Origin: Lysobacterales bacterium
Lineage (GTDB): Bacteria; Pseudomonadota; Gammaproteobacteria; Xanthomonadales; Xanthomonadaceae
NCBI GenBank assembly: GCA_019510125.1
Contig: JAEKKX010000020.1
Coordinates: 1 to 64,000, forward strand
Direction of reading: 5' to 3'
DNA: 64,000 bases
Shown: one piece after another, positions 51,550-59,990 of the stretch
How positions within the stretch are numbered: position 1 is the first letter of the stretch
Layout of the letters: each line of letters opens with the position of its first letter
Translations under genes and position numbers: made by a program
The notes under the pieces: generated by a model
What the model was told of the DNA's origin: nothing
The model's database searches: none
What the model saw: only the letters and a program-made list of their open reading frames with translations

Positions 51550-52899
51550 GTGAGCGGCCTCTACGGACCGCTGTTCCGCCGGGTGCTGTATCCGGCCTAC
51601 GAGAGCGCGCTGCGTCGTCGCGGCACGCTGGGCTACCTGGCGGAATACGAACGCGACCAGTGGCGCTCCGCGGACGAACTGCAGGCGCTGCAGTGGCGCA
51701 AGCTGCAGGCGCTGGTCGCGCACTGCTGGGCGCACGTGCCGTTCTACCGGCGGCTGTGGGGCGAGGCCGGCGTGGCCGCCGCCGCCGACATCCGCGACCG
51801 CGACGACTATGCGCGCCTGCCGGTGCTGACCAAGGCGCTGATCCGCGAGCACTTCGACGCGATGATCGCGCCGACCCATCGCGACGGCCTGTACTTCAAG
51901 GCGACCGGCGGCTCCACCGGCGAGCCGATGCGCTTCGGCTACACCCGCGAGAGCTATGAGCGCCGGGTGGCGGTGATGTACCGCGGCTACGCCTGGAGCG
52001 GCGCGCGGCTCGGCCAGCGCACGGTCTACCTGTGGGGCGCGCCGGTGGCGGCGCCAGCCGGGTTCGCGCTGTTCAAGGACCGGCTGTACCACGCCGCCTT
52101 CCACCGTCGCATGCTCAACGCGTTCGACATGGACGAGCGGCGGATGGCCGAATACGCGGACGTCATCGACCGCTTCCGCCCCGAGACCGTCATCGGCTAC
52201 GTCGGCCCGCTGTACGAACTGGCGCGCTGGATCGAGCGCAACGGCCGCACGCCGCACCGCCCGCAGCGGGTGCTCGGCGCGGCCGAGGCGCTGCTGCCGC
52301 ACCAGCGCGAGACGATCGAGCGGGTGTTCGGTGCGCCGGCCTACGACACCTACGGCTGCCGCGAATTCATGCTGATCGCGGCCGAGTGCGAGGCCCGCGA
52401 CGGCCTGCACGTCAACATCGACCATCTCCACCTCGAATACGGCGGCGACGCCGTGGACGGCCCGCGCGAGCTGATCGTCACCGACCTGCACAATTTCGGC
52501 ATGCCGCTGATGCGCTACCTCAACGGCGACCTCGGCACGCCCGGCGCGACCCACTGCGCCTGCGGTCGCGGCCTGCCCAAGCTGGCCAAGGTCGACGGGC
52601 GCAAGCTCGATGCGCTGCGCACCGCGGACGGCCGGCTGATCCCCGGCGAATATTTCGTGCACACGCTGATGTCGCTGCGCGGCTTCCGGCACTACCAGGT
52701 GGTGCAGCGCAGCCTCGACGCGCTGGTCGTGCGCCTGGTGCCGGACGAGGCCTGCGACGCGACGACCGAGGACGCGATTCGCGCCGAGCTGCGCAAGCTG
52801 GTCGGCGACAGCATCGCGATCGGGTTCGAGCGCGTCGAGACCATCGCCCTGACCGCCAGCGGCAAGCGCCGGGTCACGATCTGCGAGCTCCCGGCATGA
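51550..52899 (+). CDS. CapK-like AMP-binding enzyme (phenylacetate-CoA ligase family)
   Basis: 449 residues. The adenylate-forming signature is FKATGGSTGEPMRF, followed by VIGYVGPLYELARWIE, YDTYGCREFMLIAAECE and a GDLGTPGATHCACGRGLPKL zinc-like Cys pair. Members of this CapK group sit in capsule and exopolysaccharide clusters and are thought to activate a carboxylic acid for decorating sugars, though no substrate is proven. The start is GTG 51550. Confidence 0.85.
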   Translation: MSGLYGPLFRRVLYPAYESALRRRGTLGYLAEYERDQWRSADELQALQWRKLQALVAHCWAHVPFYRRLWGEAGVAAAADIRDRDDYARLPVLTKALIREHFDAMIAPTHRDGLYFKATGGSTGEPMRFGYTRESYERRVAVMYRGYAWSGARLGQRTVYLWGAPVAAPAGFALFKDRLYHAAFHRRMLNAFDMDERRMAEYADVIDRFRPETVIGYVGPLYELARWIERNGRTPHRPQRVLGAAEALLPHQRETIERVFGAPAYDTYGCREFMLIAAECEARDGLHVNIDHLHLEYGGDAVDGPRELIVTDLHNFGMPLMRYLNGDLGTPGATHCACGRGLPKLAKVDGRKLDALRTADGRLIPGEYFVHTLMSLRGFRHYQVVQRSLDALVVRLVPDEACDATTEDAIRAELRKLVGDSIAIGFERVETIALTASGKRRVTICELPA

Positions 52900-54029
52900 G
52901 CGCTGCGCGTCCCGCCGCGGCGCGGCCCGACATCGTCCACGTCGTCGAGACCCTGGAGCGCGGCGGGCTGGAACGCATGGTCGTCGATCTCGCGGTGGCG
53001 CAGCGCGTCGCCGGCCGCCGGCCGCGCGTGGTCTGCCTGTACCGGCCGGGCGTGCTGGCCGGGGAACTGACGACCCTGGGCGTCGAACTGGTCGACTGCG
53101 GCAAGCGCCGCGGCTTCGACGCCGAGGCCCTGCTGCGCCTGCGCCGCGGCCTCGCCGCCGCGCCCGGGGCGGTGCTGCACAGCCACAACGCCAATGCGCA
53201 CTATCACGCGGTGGTCGCCGCGGTCGGCCTGCCGCTGGCGTGCCTGGTCAACACCCGCCACGGCATGGGCGCGGCCGATCCGCGCAGTCGGCTGGAATGG
53301 CTGTACCGGCGTTCGATGCGCCGCACCGACGCCGTGGCCGCGGTCTGCGAGGCGGCGCGCGCGCGCTTCGCCGAGCAGGGCGTGCGGCCGCGGCGCGCGC
53401 TGGTCGCGGTGCCCAACGGGATCCGCGTCGAACGCTTCGCCGCCGCGGCCCCGGCGCGCCGCAAGGCGCTGCGCGCGAGCCTGGGGCTGGCGCCGCAGAC
53501 GCGGATCGTCGGCAGCGTCGGCCGGCTCAATCCGGTGAAGGACCAGTCGATGCTGCTGCGCGCGTTCGCCCGCCTGCACGCCGCGATGCCGGACACCGCG
53601 CTGGTGCTGGTCGGCGACGGCGCGCTGCGCGGCGCGCTGGAGGCCGAGGCCGCGACCCTCGGCGTCGCCGCCGCGGTGCGCCTGCTCGGCGACCGCGGCG
53701 ACGTCGATGCGCTGCTGCCCGGGTTCGACGCGTTCGCGCTGTCCTCGCGCAGCGAGGGCTACTCGATGGCGCTGCTCGAAGCCTGCGCCGCCGGCCTGCC
53801 GATCGTCGCGACCGACGTCGGCGGCAATCGCGAGATCGTGCGCGAGGGCGTCAACGGCTGGTGTGTCGGCGCCGGCGACGAAGTCGCGCTGGCCGATGCG
53901 CTGTCCTCGCTGCTGCGCGACCCCGCGATGGCCGCGGTGATGGGCCGCGCCGGTCGCGAGTGGGCGCTGCACGAAGCCTCCGTCGAGGCGATGATGCGGC
54001 GCTACGACGCGCTGTACGCCGGCGCATGA
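52896..54029 (+). CDS. GT4-family glycosyltransferase
   Basis: 377 residues of GT-B fold: IVHVVETLERGGLERMVVDL at the N-terminus, IVGSVGRLNPVKDQSMLLRA and ALSSRSEGYSMALLEACAAG in the C-terminal donor domain. ATG 52896 overlaps the CapK stop by four bases (ATGA), so the two are co-translated. It adds a further sugar of the repeat unit. Confidence 0.9.
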   Translation: MSAARPAAARPDIVHVVETLERGGLERMVVDLAVAQRVAGRRPRVVCLYRPGVLAGELTTLGVELVDCGKRRGFDAEALLRLRRGLAAAPGAVLHSHNANAHYHAVVAAVGLPLACLVNTRHGMGAADPRSRLEWLYRRSMRRTDAVAAVCEAARARFAEQGVRPRRALVAVPNGIRVERFAAAAPARRKALRASLGLAPQTRIVGSVGRLNPVKDQSMLLRAFARLHAAMPDTALVLVGDGALRGALEAEAATLGVAAAVRLLGDRGDVDALLPGFDAFALSSRSEGYSMALLEACAAGLPIVATDVGGNREIVREGVNGWCVGAGDEVALADALSSLLRDPAMAAVMGRAGREWALHEASVEAMMRRYDALYAGA

Positions 54030-54116
54030 GCGTGCCGCGCCGGCCCCGGCCCCTTATCCTTTCGTTTTCGCCGGCGACCCGCCGCCGCGTTCGCCCCATT
54101 TGACGGTCCACTCCGC

Positions 54117-54755
54117 ATGAATCCCAGACCCCGAAAACTCCAGGCCCTGCGCTGGCTGCCGCCCCGCTGGGTGCTGACCCGCGGCGACGCCGGCGGCCGC
54201 GTGCTGCACCTGACCTTCGACGACGGTCCGGACCCGGAGCACACGCCGCGCATGCTCGACCTGCTGGCGGCGCACGGCGCGCGGGCGACCTTCTTCCTGA
54301 TCGGCACGCGCGCGGAGCGCCACCCGGCGCTGGTCGAGCGCCTGGTCCGCGAAGGCCATGCGCTCGGCAACCATTCCTGGCACCACCGCCATTTCGACAC
54401 CCTGCCGGTCGCGGAGCAGCGCGCCGAGATCGACCGCACCGACGCGCTGCTGCGCGGGCACGACGGCCTGCCGCGGCACGATTTCCGGCCGCCGCGCGGA
54501 CGCCTGACCGGCGGCATGGTGCTCGACTGCATCCGCCGCGGCCAGCGCATCGCCTACTGGTCCTACGACAGCCTCGACTACAGCGAACGCGCGCCGGACG
54601 CGCTGATCGCCTCCGCCCGACGGCATCCGCCGCGGCCGGGCGAGATCGTCCTGCTCCACGACGACGGCGAGCGCTCGCTGCGGCTGCTGGAGACGATGCT
54701 GCCCGAATGGGTGGCCGCGGGCTTCGGCTTCGCGCCGCTGCGGCCGGTCGCATGA
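54117..54755 (+). CDS. Short polysaccharide deacetylase (CE4)
   Basis: 212 residues. The CE4 core is clear: HLTFDDGPDPEHTPRML (Asp35/Asp36), NHSWHHRHF with metal ligands His86 and His90, and FRPPRGRLTG. No signal peptide is visible, so it acts in the cytoplasm or on lipid-linked precursors, unless exported by an unusual route. It is the second deacetylase in the cluster. Confidence 0.88.
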   Translation: MNPRPRKLQALRWLPPRWVLTRGDAGGRVLHLTFDDGPDPEHTPRMLDLLAAHGARATFFLIGTRAERHPALVERLVREGHALGNHSWHHRHFDTLPVAEQRAEIDRTDALLRGHDGLPRHDFRPPRGRLTGGMVLDCIRRGQRIAYWSYDSLDYSERAPDALIASARRHPPRPGEIVLLHDDGERSLRLLETMLPEWVAAGFGFAPLRPVA

Positions 54756-54822
54756 GCGATTTGCGTTACGCACGAACGGGAACGGGCGCGATGACCGGAC
54801 GGGACACGATGCGGAGGCCGAT

Positions 54823-56040
54823 GTGACGACGGTGGTGCTGATCGCGGCGGTCCTCGCCGCCGCCGGCGCGCTCGCGGGCGGACTGCTGCTGCGCGGCATG
54901 CGCCGGCGCAACATGCACCTGTGGCTGCGCGACTACCTGCGCCGGCGGCCGCCCGCGGCGGGCGACGGCCCGGTGCACGTGCTGTTCTGCTTCGTCGACC
55001 ACTTCGAGCCGATGTGGAAGGGCGGCGACCTCGAGACCCAGCGCCGCCGGGTCGACCGCTGGTGCGCCGAATACCGGGCGATGGCGGCGAAGCACCGCGA
55101 CGCCGACGGTCGCCCGCCGCAGCACGGGTTCTTCTACCCGGAAGAGGAATACGCCGAGGAACACCTCGACAAGCTCGCGGCCCTGTGCGCCGACGGCTTC
55201 GGCGAGATCGAGGTCCACCTGCACCACGACAACGACACCGAGCAGAACTTCCGCGCGTCGCTCGGCCGCTTCTGCAAGGTCCTGCACGAGCGCCACGGCG
55301 CGCTGCCGCGCGATCCGGAGACCGGGCAGTTGCGCTTCGGCTTCATCCACGGCAACTGGTGCCTGGACAATTCCCGCGCCGACGGCCGCTGGTGCGGCCT
55401 CGACAACGAACTGATCCTGCTGCGCGAACTCGGCTGCTACGCCGACTTCACCCTGCCGTCCGCGCCCAGCGACACGCAGACGGCCACGGTCAACCGCATC
55501 TACTACGCGACCGACGATCCGCAGGCGCCGAAGTCGCACGACACCGGCGTGCCGGTGAAGGTCGGCGGCGGCACCCAGGGCGACCTGATGATCGTGCAGG
55601 GCCCGCTGGGCCTGAACTGGCGCGAGCGCAAGAAGGGTCTGGCGCCGGCGATCGAGAACGCCGACATCCGCCGCAACTGCCCGCCGACCGAGGCGCGCGT
55701 CGATCTGTGGGTGAAGACCGGCATCCACGTCGAGGGCCGCCCGGACTGGGTGTTCGTGAAGATCCACACCCACGGCACCCAGGAGCACGACATCGACACG
55801 CTGCTCGGCGCGCCGGTGGACGCCATGCACACCTACCTCGAACGCGCCTACAACGACGGCAAGCGCCACGTGCTGCACTACGTGACCGCGCGCGAGGTCT
55901 ACAACATCGTCAAGGCGGCCGAGGCCGGCGAGACCGGCGATCCGGGGCAGTATCGCGACTACCTGCTGCCGCCGCCGCGCGCCTCGTGGGCGGGCGGTCG
56001 CGCCGCGCGCGCACGCGCCGCGCGGGCGGCGTCGGCATGA
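54823..56040 (+). CDS. Membrane-anchored protein with deacetylase/GH-like barrel features
   Basis: 405 residues starting at GTG 54823. An N-terminal membrane helix (VVLIAAVLAAAGALAGGLLL) anchors it, and the rest is a soluble domain rich in His and Asp: VLFCFVDHFEPMWKGG, EIEVHLHHDNDTEQNF and GFIHGNWCLDNSRADG. The His/Asp pattern resembles polysaccharide deacetylase or related beta/alpha barrels, but the exact family is not recognised. It probably modifies the polysaccharide on the periplasmic or cytoplasmic side of the inner membrane. A GT2 gene follows with a four-base overlap. Confidence 0.72.
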   Translation: MTTVVLIAAVLAAAGALAGGLLLRGMRRRNMHLWLRDYLRRRPPAAGDGPVHVLFCFVDHFEPMWKGGDLETQRRRVDRWCAEYRAMAAKHRDADGRPPQHGFFYPEEEYAEEHLDKLAALCADGFGEIEVHLHHDNDTEQNFRASLGRFCKVLHERHGALPRDPETGQLRFGFIHGNWCLDNSRADGRWCGLDNELILLRELGCYADFTLPSAPSDTQTATVNRIYYATDDPQAPKSHDTGVPVKVGGGTQGDLMIVQGPLGLNWRERKKGLAPAIENADIRRNCPPTEARVDLWVKTGIHVEGRPDWVFVKIHTHGTQEHDIDTLLGAPVDAMHTYLERAYNDGKRHVLHYVTAREVYNIVKAAEAGETGDPGQYRDYLLPPPRASWAGGRAARARAARAASA

Positions 56041-56822
56041 CCCCGCCGGCGCGAGCGACCGTCGACGCCGGGCCGGTCAGGCCGAAGGTCAGCGTGGTGA
56101 TGCCGGCCTGGAACGCCGCGGCGACGCTGTACGCCTCGATGGACTCGGTGCTGGCGCAGACCCACGCCGAGCTCGAACTGCTGGTGATCGACGACGCCTC
56201 CACCGACGCCACCCCGGAGATGGTGGCCGAGGCCGCCTCGCGCGATCCCCGCGTGGTGTCGATCCGCCAGCCGCGCAACGCCGGCGTCGCCGCCGCCCGC
56301 AACGCCGGGCTGGAGGCCGCGACCGGCACCCACGTCGCGTTCCTCGACAGCGACGACCGCTGGCGCCCGGAGAAGCTCGCGCTGCAGCTCGCGCACCTGC
56401 GCGCGACCGGCACCCCGATCGGCTACGCCGCGTACCGGCGCTTCGATGCCCGCGGCGAGACCCTGTCGGTGGTCTGCCCGCCCGAGGAAGTCCGCTACCG
56501 GGACATGCTCAAGAGCAACCGCATCGGCAACCTCACCGGGATCTACGACCGCGCGATCGGCGACGGCCGGTTCGAGAAGATCGGCCACGAGGACTACGTG
56601 TTCTGGCTGGCGATGGTGCGCAAGGCCGGCATCGCCCGCCGGGTGCCGACCCACGCGCCGCTGGCCGATTACCTCGTCCGGGACGGCTCGCTGTCCGCGG
56701 ACAAGCGCAAGGCGGCGAAGTGGCAGTGGGCGATCTACCGCGACGTCGAGAAACTCGGGCGCGTGCGCGCGGCCTGGTACTTCGCCCACTACGCGGCGAA
56801 CGCGGTGGCGAAGCGGCGCTAG
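56037..56822 (+). CDS. GT2-family glycosyltransferase
   Basis: 261 residues of GT-A fold: VSVVMPAWNAAATLYASMDS, LLVIDDASTDATPEMV and the donor-site HVAFLDSDDRWRPEKLALQ with its DxD. Last gene of the cluster. Its TAG stop lies inside a CTAG palindrome that also provides the stop codon of the convergent pdeM gene, so the two genes overlap by four bases. Confidence 0.9.
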   Translation: MTPPARATVDAGPVRPKVSVVMPAWNAAATLYASMDSVLAQTHAELELLVIDDASTDATPEMVAEAASRDPRVVSIRQPRNAGVAAARNAGLEAATGTHVAFLDSDDRWRPEKLALQLAHLRATGTPIGYAAYRRFDARGETLSVVCPPEEVRYRDMLKSNRIGNLTGIYDRAIGDGRFEKIGHEDYVFWLAMVRKAGIARRVPTHAPLADYLVRDGSLSADKRKAAKWQWAIYRDVEKLGRVRAAWYFAHYAANAVAKRR

Positions 56823-57460
56823 TCGCCGCCGACCGCCACCAGCGCATCGCCCGCGCAGACCAGGAAACGGTCGTCCGCGCCCGCGTCGATCCGATGGCCG
56901 CCGGTGAACGCGGAGAACGCCGGCAGCACGGTGATGCCGGGACGCAGCCAGAACGCCGGCAGCGCGCGCAGCCCGGGCAGGCGCAGCGCCGGGTGCAGGT
57001 GGCCGCAGACGACATGGCGCGCCGGGTCCGGCTGCGGATCGTGACGGAACAGGAACGGCCCGTCGGCCTCGGCGTCGCCCAGCAGTTCGATGTCGAGGCC
57101 GGCGTCGCCGCGGCGCCGGTCGTGGTTGCCGCGCAGCGCCGCGATCCGCAGCGCCGGATGCGCCGAGCGCCAGGCGTCCCACGCTTCGCGCCAGCGCCGG
57201 TGGCCCGGGTCGCCGTGGAACAGGTCGCCGAGGATCCACAGCGCCTGCGCCTCGGTCGCCGCGACCAGCCGCGCCAGCCGCGCCAGGTCGCCGGCGGTGC
57301 CGCCGCTGGGCAGCGCGACGCCGGCGGCGCGGAACACGTCGCCCTTGCCCAGGTGCAGGTCGGCGATCAGCAGCCGCCGGCGCGCGGGCCAGAACAGCGC
57401 GCGATCGGCGTGCGCCACCATCGGCTCGCCCGCGATCGCCAGCGCCAGGGCGTCAGCCAT
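56819..57460 (-). CDS. pdeM: Ligase-associated DNA repair phosphoesterase PdeM
   Basis: 213 residues of the calcineurin-like metallophosphoesterase fold: LLIADLHLGKGD, LWILGDLFHGD, LRGNHDRRRGD and HVVCGHLHPAL supply the two-metal site. It belongs to the four-gene repair operon here, overlapping the helicase gene by eight bases. Expected role: nuclease or phosphatase that trims DNA ends for the associated ligase. Confidence 0.9.
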   Translation of the reverse strand: MADALALAIAGEPMVAHADRALFWPARRRLLIADLHLGKGDVFRAAGVALPSGGTAGDLARLARLVAATEAQALWILGDLFHGDPGHRRWREAWDAWRSAHPALRIAALRGNHDRRRGDAGLDIELLGDAEADGPFLFRHDPQPDPARHVVCGHLHPALRLPGLRALPAFWLRPGITVLPAFSAFTGGHRIDAGADDRFLVCAGDALVAVGGD

Positions 57461-59990
57461 GCCGGCGCTCCAGAGTGGCCGCGGCGCGCTGCACGCGCGT
57501 GGTCCAGTCCTCGGTGCTGAGCCGGCCGCGCAGGGTTTCCGCCCACAGCGGGAAGGACAGCGGGGTCAGCCCGGACGGACGCCGCAGGTCGATCGTGCGC
57601 GCCGCGCAGTCGCGCAGGACCGCGGCCAGCCGCTCCAGTTCGAGGTCGTCCGCGAGGGCCTCGCGCTCGGCCTGCCGCAGCAGCAGATGGCCGGGATCGT
57701 GCCGCTGGAGCACGTCGTGCAGCAGCCCGCTGGACGCCTGCAACTGGCGCAGCGATCGCGGTGCGCCGCCGGGCAGGGACGGCGGCAGCAGGCCGGCGAC
57801 GCGGGCCACTTCGCGGAAGCGCCGACGCGCGAGTTCCGCCAGATTGACGCTTTCGCGCACGTCCTCGCCGAGCCGCTCGACCGACAGCAGCGTCGTGAGC
57901 AGGGCGGCGTCCGGGGCCGTGGAGGTCGCCGACGACAGGACCAGTCCGTAGTCGTTCACCGCATACGCGAACGTGGCCGGCGCCCGGCGCGCCCAGCGCA
58001 GCGCCAGCACCGCGGCCAGCGATTCGTGCAGGCCGCGCCCGGCGAACGGGTACAGGCACAGGTGCCGGTCGCCGCGCACCTCGATCCACTCGCCCAGCAG
58101 GGTGCCGGGCGCGGGCAGCGCCGACAGCCGCGCCTGCAGCGCCAGCAGCGGGCCCAGCGCGCGACGCTCCGGCGCATCGCCGCCGCGCACGCCCGCCAGC
58201 ACCGCCTCGACCTCGCGCCCCAGCGCGGTGGACAGGGGCATGCGCCCGCCCTGCCAGCGCGGCACCGCGCCGTCCCCGGCCCTGGCGACGCGCACGTAGG
58301 CGGTCATGTCGCGGATGCGGACCAGCTCCAGCGTGCGGCCGGCGAACTGGAAGCGGTCGTGCGGACGCAGGCGGCCGATGAAGGCCTCCTCCACCGATCC
58401 CAGGCCGCCGCCCTTGAGGAATTTCACCGCCATCGCCCCGTCGCTCGCGATGGTGCCGATCGACAGCCGGTGCCGGCGCGCGACGGCGCGATCGTGGACG
58501 CGATGGCGGCCGTCGGCATCGCGCTCCAGCCGGCGATACTCCGGGTAGTGCGCCAGTGCGCGGCCGCCCTGCACCAGGAAATCGAGCACGTCGCGCCACT
58601 GCGCCGGGGCCAGGTCGGCGAAGGCGTGGGTGGTGCGCACTTCGCGGTAGAGCGCCTCGGCCTCGAATCCGTCCGCCGGCGCGCCCTCGCTGCCGGGCGG
58701 CGGCGCCGCGCCCGGGCCGCCGCCGAGGGCGACGGTCAGCGCATGCTGGGCGAGCACGTCCAGCGACAGCCGCGGCGGCGTGCGCGCCTCGATGCGGCCG
58801 TCGGCCAGCGCCACGCGCGCGGCGGCGTATTCGGCCAGTTCCAGCGCATGCGTGGGCACGCACACGATCGCGCCGGCTTCGCCCGGGCGGTGGCGCGCGC
58901 GGCCCGCGCGCTGGAGCAGGCGCGAGACGCCCTTCGGGCTGCCGATCTGCAGCACCTGGTCCACCGCCGGGAAATCGACGCCCAGGTCGAGGCTGGAGGT
59001 CGCGACCACGCAGCGGATCGTGCCGTCGCGCAGGCCGGCCTCCGCCGCGCGCCGCAGCGCCGGATCGAGCGAGCCGTGGTGGAGCGCGAGCGTCGAGGGA
59101 TCGTCGGGCCAGACCGCTTCCAGCGCGCGGTGCCACAGTTCGGCCTGCGCGCGGGTGTTGGTGAACAGCAGCGAGGTGCGCGCGGCGCCGAGGGTCGCCA
59201 CGACCCGCGCCAGTTGCGACAGGCCGAGGTGGCCGGCCCAGGGAAAACGCTCGCCTGCGCCGGGCAGCAGCGTGTCGATGCGCAGCCGACGCGGCGGCGC
59301 GCCGGAAACGATCGCGGCCCCCGGCGCCCAGGGCAGCAGCGCGTCCCGGGCCTCGTCGAGGTTGCCGAGCGTCGCCGACAGGCCCCACACCCGCAGTCCG
59401 GGCGCGCACGCGCGCAGCCGCGCCAGCCCGAGCTGCAGCAGCACGCCGCGCTTGTTGCCGAGCAGTTCGTGCCATTCGTCGACCACGACGGCGCGCAGCG
59501 CCGCCAGCCGCGCCGCGCTGTCCGGGTGCGACAGCAGCAGTGCCAGCGACTCGGGGGTGATGACCAGCGCATCGACGCGCCCCGCGCGCGCCCGGCGGCG
59601 TTCGCGTGCGCTGGCGTCGCCGGTGCGCAGGCCGACCGTCCAGCCGACATCGAGGCCTTCGACCGCTTCGCCCAGGGCGCGCACGGTGTCCGCCGCCAGC
59701 GCCCGCAGCGGCGTCACCCACAGCAGCGACGGGCCGTCCGCCGGCGCGCGCGGCGACGACAGCGCCTCGACCAGCGGACCGCCGAGCGCGGCGAGCGTCT
59801 TGCCGCTGCCGGTCGGGGTGTGGATCAGCCCGGATTCGCCGGCCAACTGCCGTCGCCAGGCCTCGCGCTGGAACGGCAGGGGCGACCACCCGCGGGTGGC
59901 GAACCACGCCCGCAGCGCGCGCATCGCGGCGGCGCGCGACAGCGGGGCGCGCGGCGGCGGCGGCGGCAGGGGCGGGCGCTTCCGGCTCAT
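57453..59990 (-). CDS. Ligase-associated Lhr-like DEXH-box helicase
   Basis: 845 residues, matching the length of this subfamily (TIGR04121). Walker A is SGLIHTPTGSGKTLAALGG, the DEXH box is AVVVDEWHELLGNKRG, and motif VI is LLQRAGRARHRPGEAGAI. An Lhr-type C-terminal domain follows. It unwinds DNA near breaks or adducts. It overlaps the ligase gene by four bases. Confidence 0.92.
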   Translation of the reverse strand: MSRKRPPLPPPPPRAPLSRAAAMRALRAWFATRGWSPLPFQREAWRRQLAGESGLIHTPTGSGKTLAALGGPLVEALSSPRAPADGPSLLWVTPLRALAADTVRALGEAVEGLDVGWTVGLRTGDASARERRRARAGRVDALVITPESLALLLSHPDSAARLAALRAVVVDEWHELLGNKRGVLLQLGLARLRACAPGLRVWGLSATLGNLDEARDALLPWAPGAAIVSGAPPRRLRIDTLLPGAGERFPWAGHLGLSQLARVVATLGAARTSLLFTNTRAQAELWHRALEAVWPDDPSTLALHHGSLDPALRRAAEAGLRDGTIRCVVATSSLDLGVDFPAVDQVLQIGSPKGVSRLLQRAGRARHRPGEAGAIVCVPTHALELAEYAAARVALADGRIEARTPPRLSLDVLAQHALTVALGGGPGAAPPPGSEGAPADGFEAEALYREVRTTHAFADLAPAQWRDVLDFLVQGGRALAHYPEYRRLERDADGRHRVHDRAVARRHRLSIGTIASDGAMAVKFLKGGGLGSVEEAFIGRLRPHDRFQFAGRTLELVRIRDMTAYVRVARAGDGAVPRWQGGRMPLSTALGREVEAVLAGVRGGDAPERRALGPLLALQARLSALPAPGTLLGEWIEVRGDRHLCLYPFAGRGLHESLAAVLALRWARRAPATFAYAVNDYGLVLSSATSTAPDAALLTTLLSVERLGEDVRESVNLAELARRRFREVARVAGLLPPSLPGGAPRSLRQLQASSGLLHDVLQRHDPGHLLLRQAEREALADDLELERLAAVLRDCAARTIDLRRPSGLTPLSFPLWAETLRGRLSTEDWTTRVQRAAATLERRHG

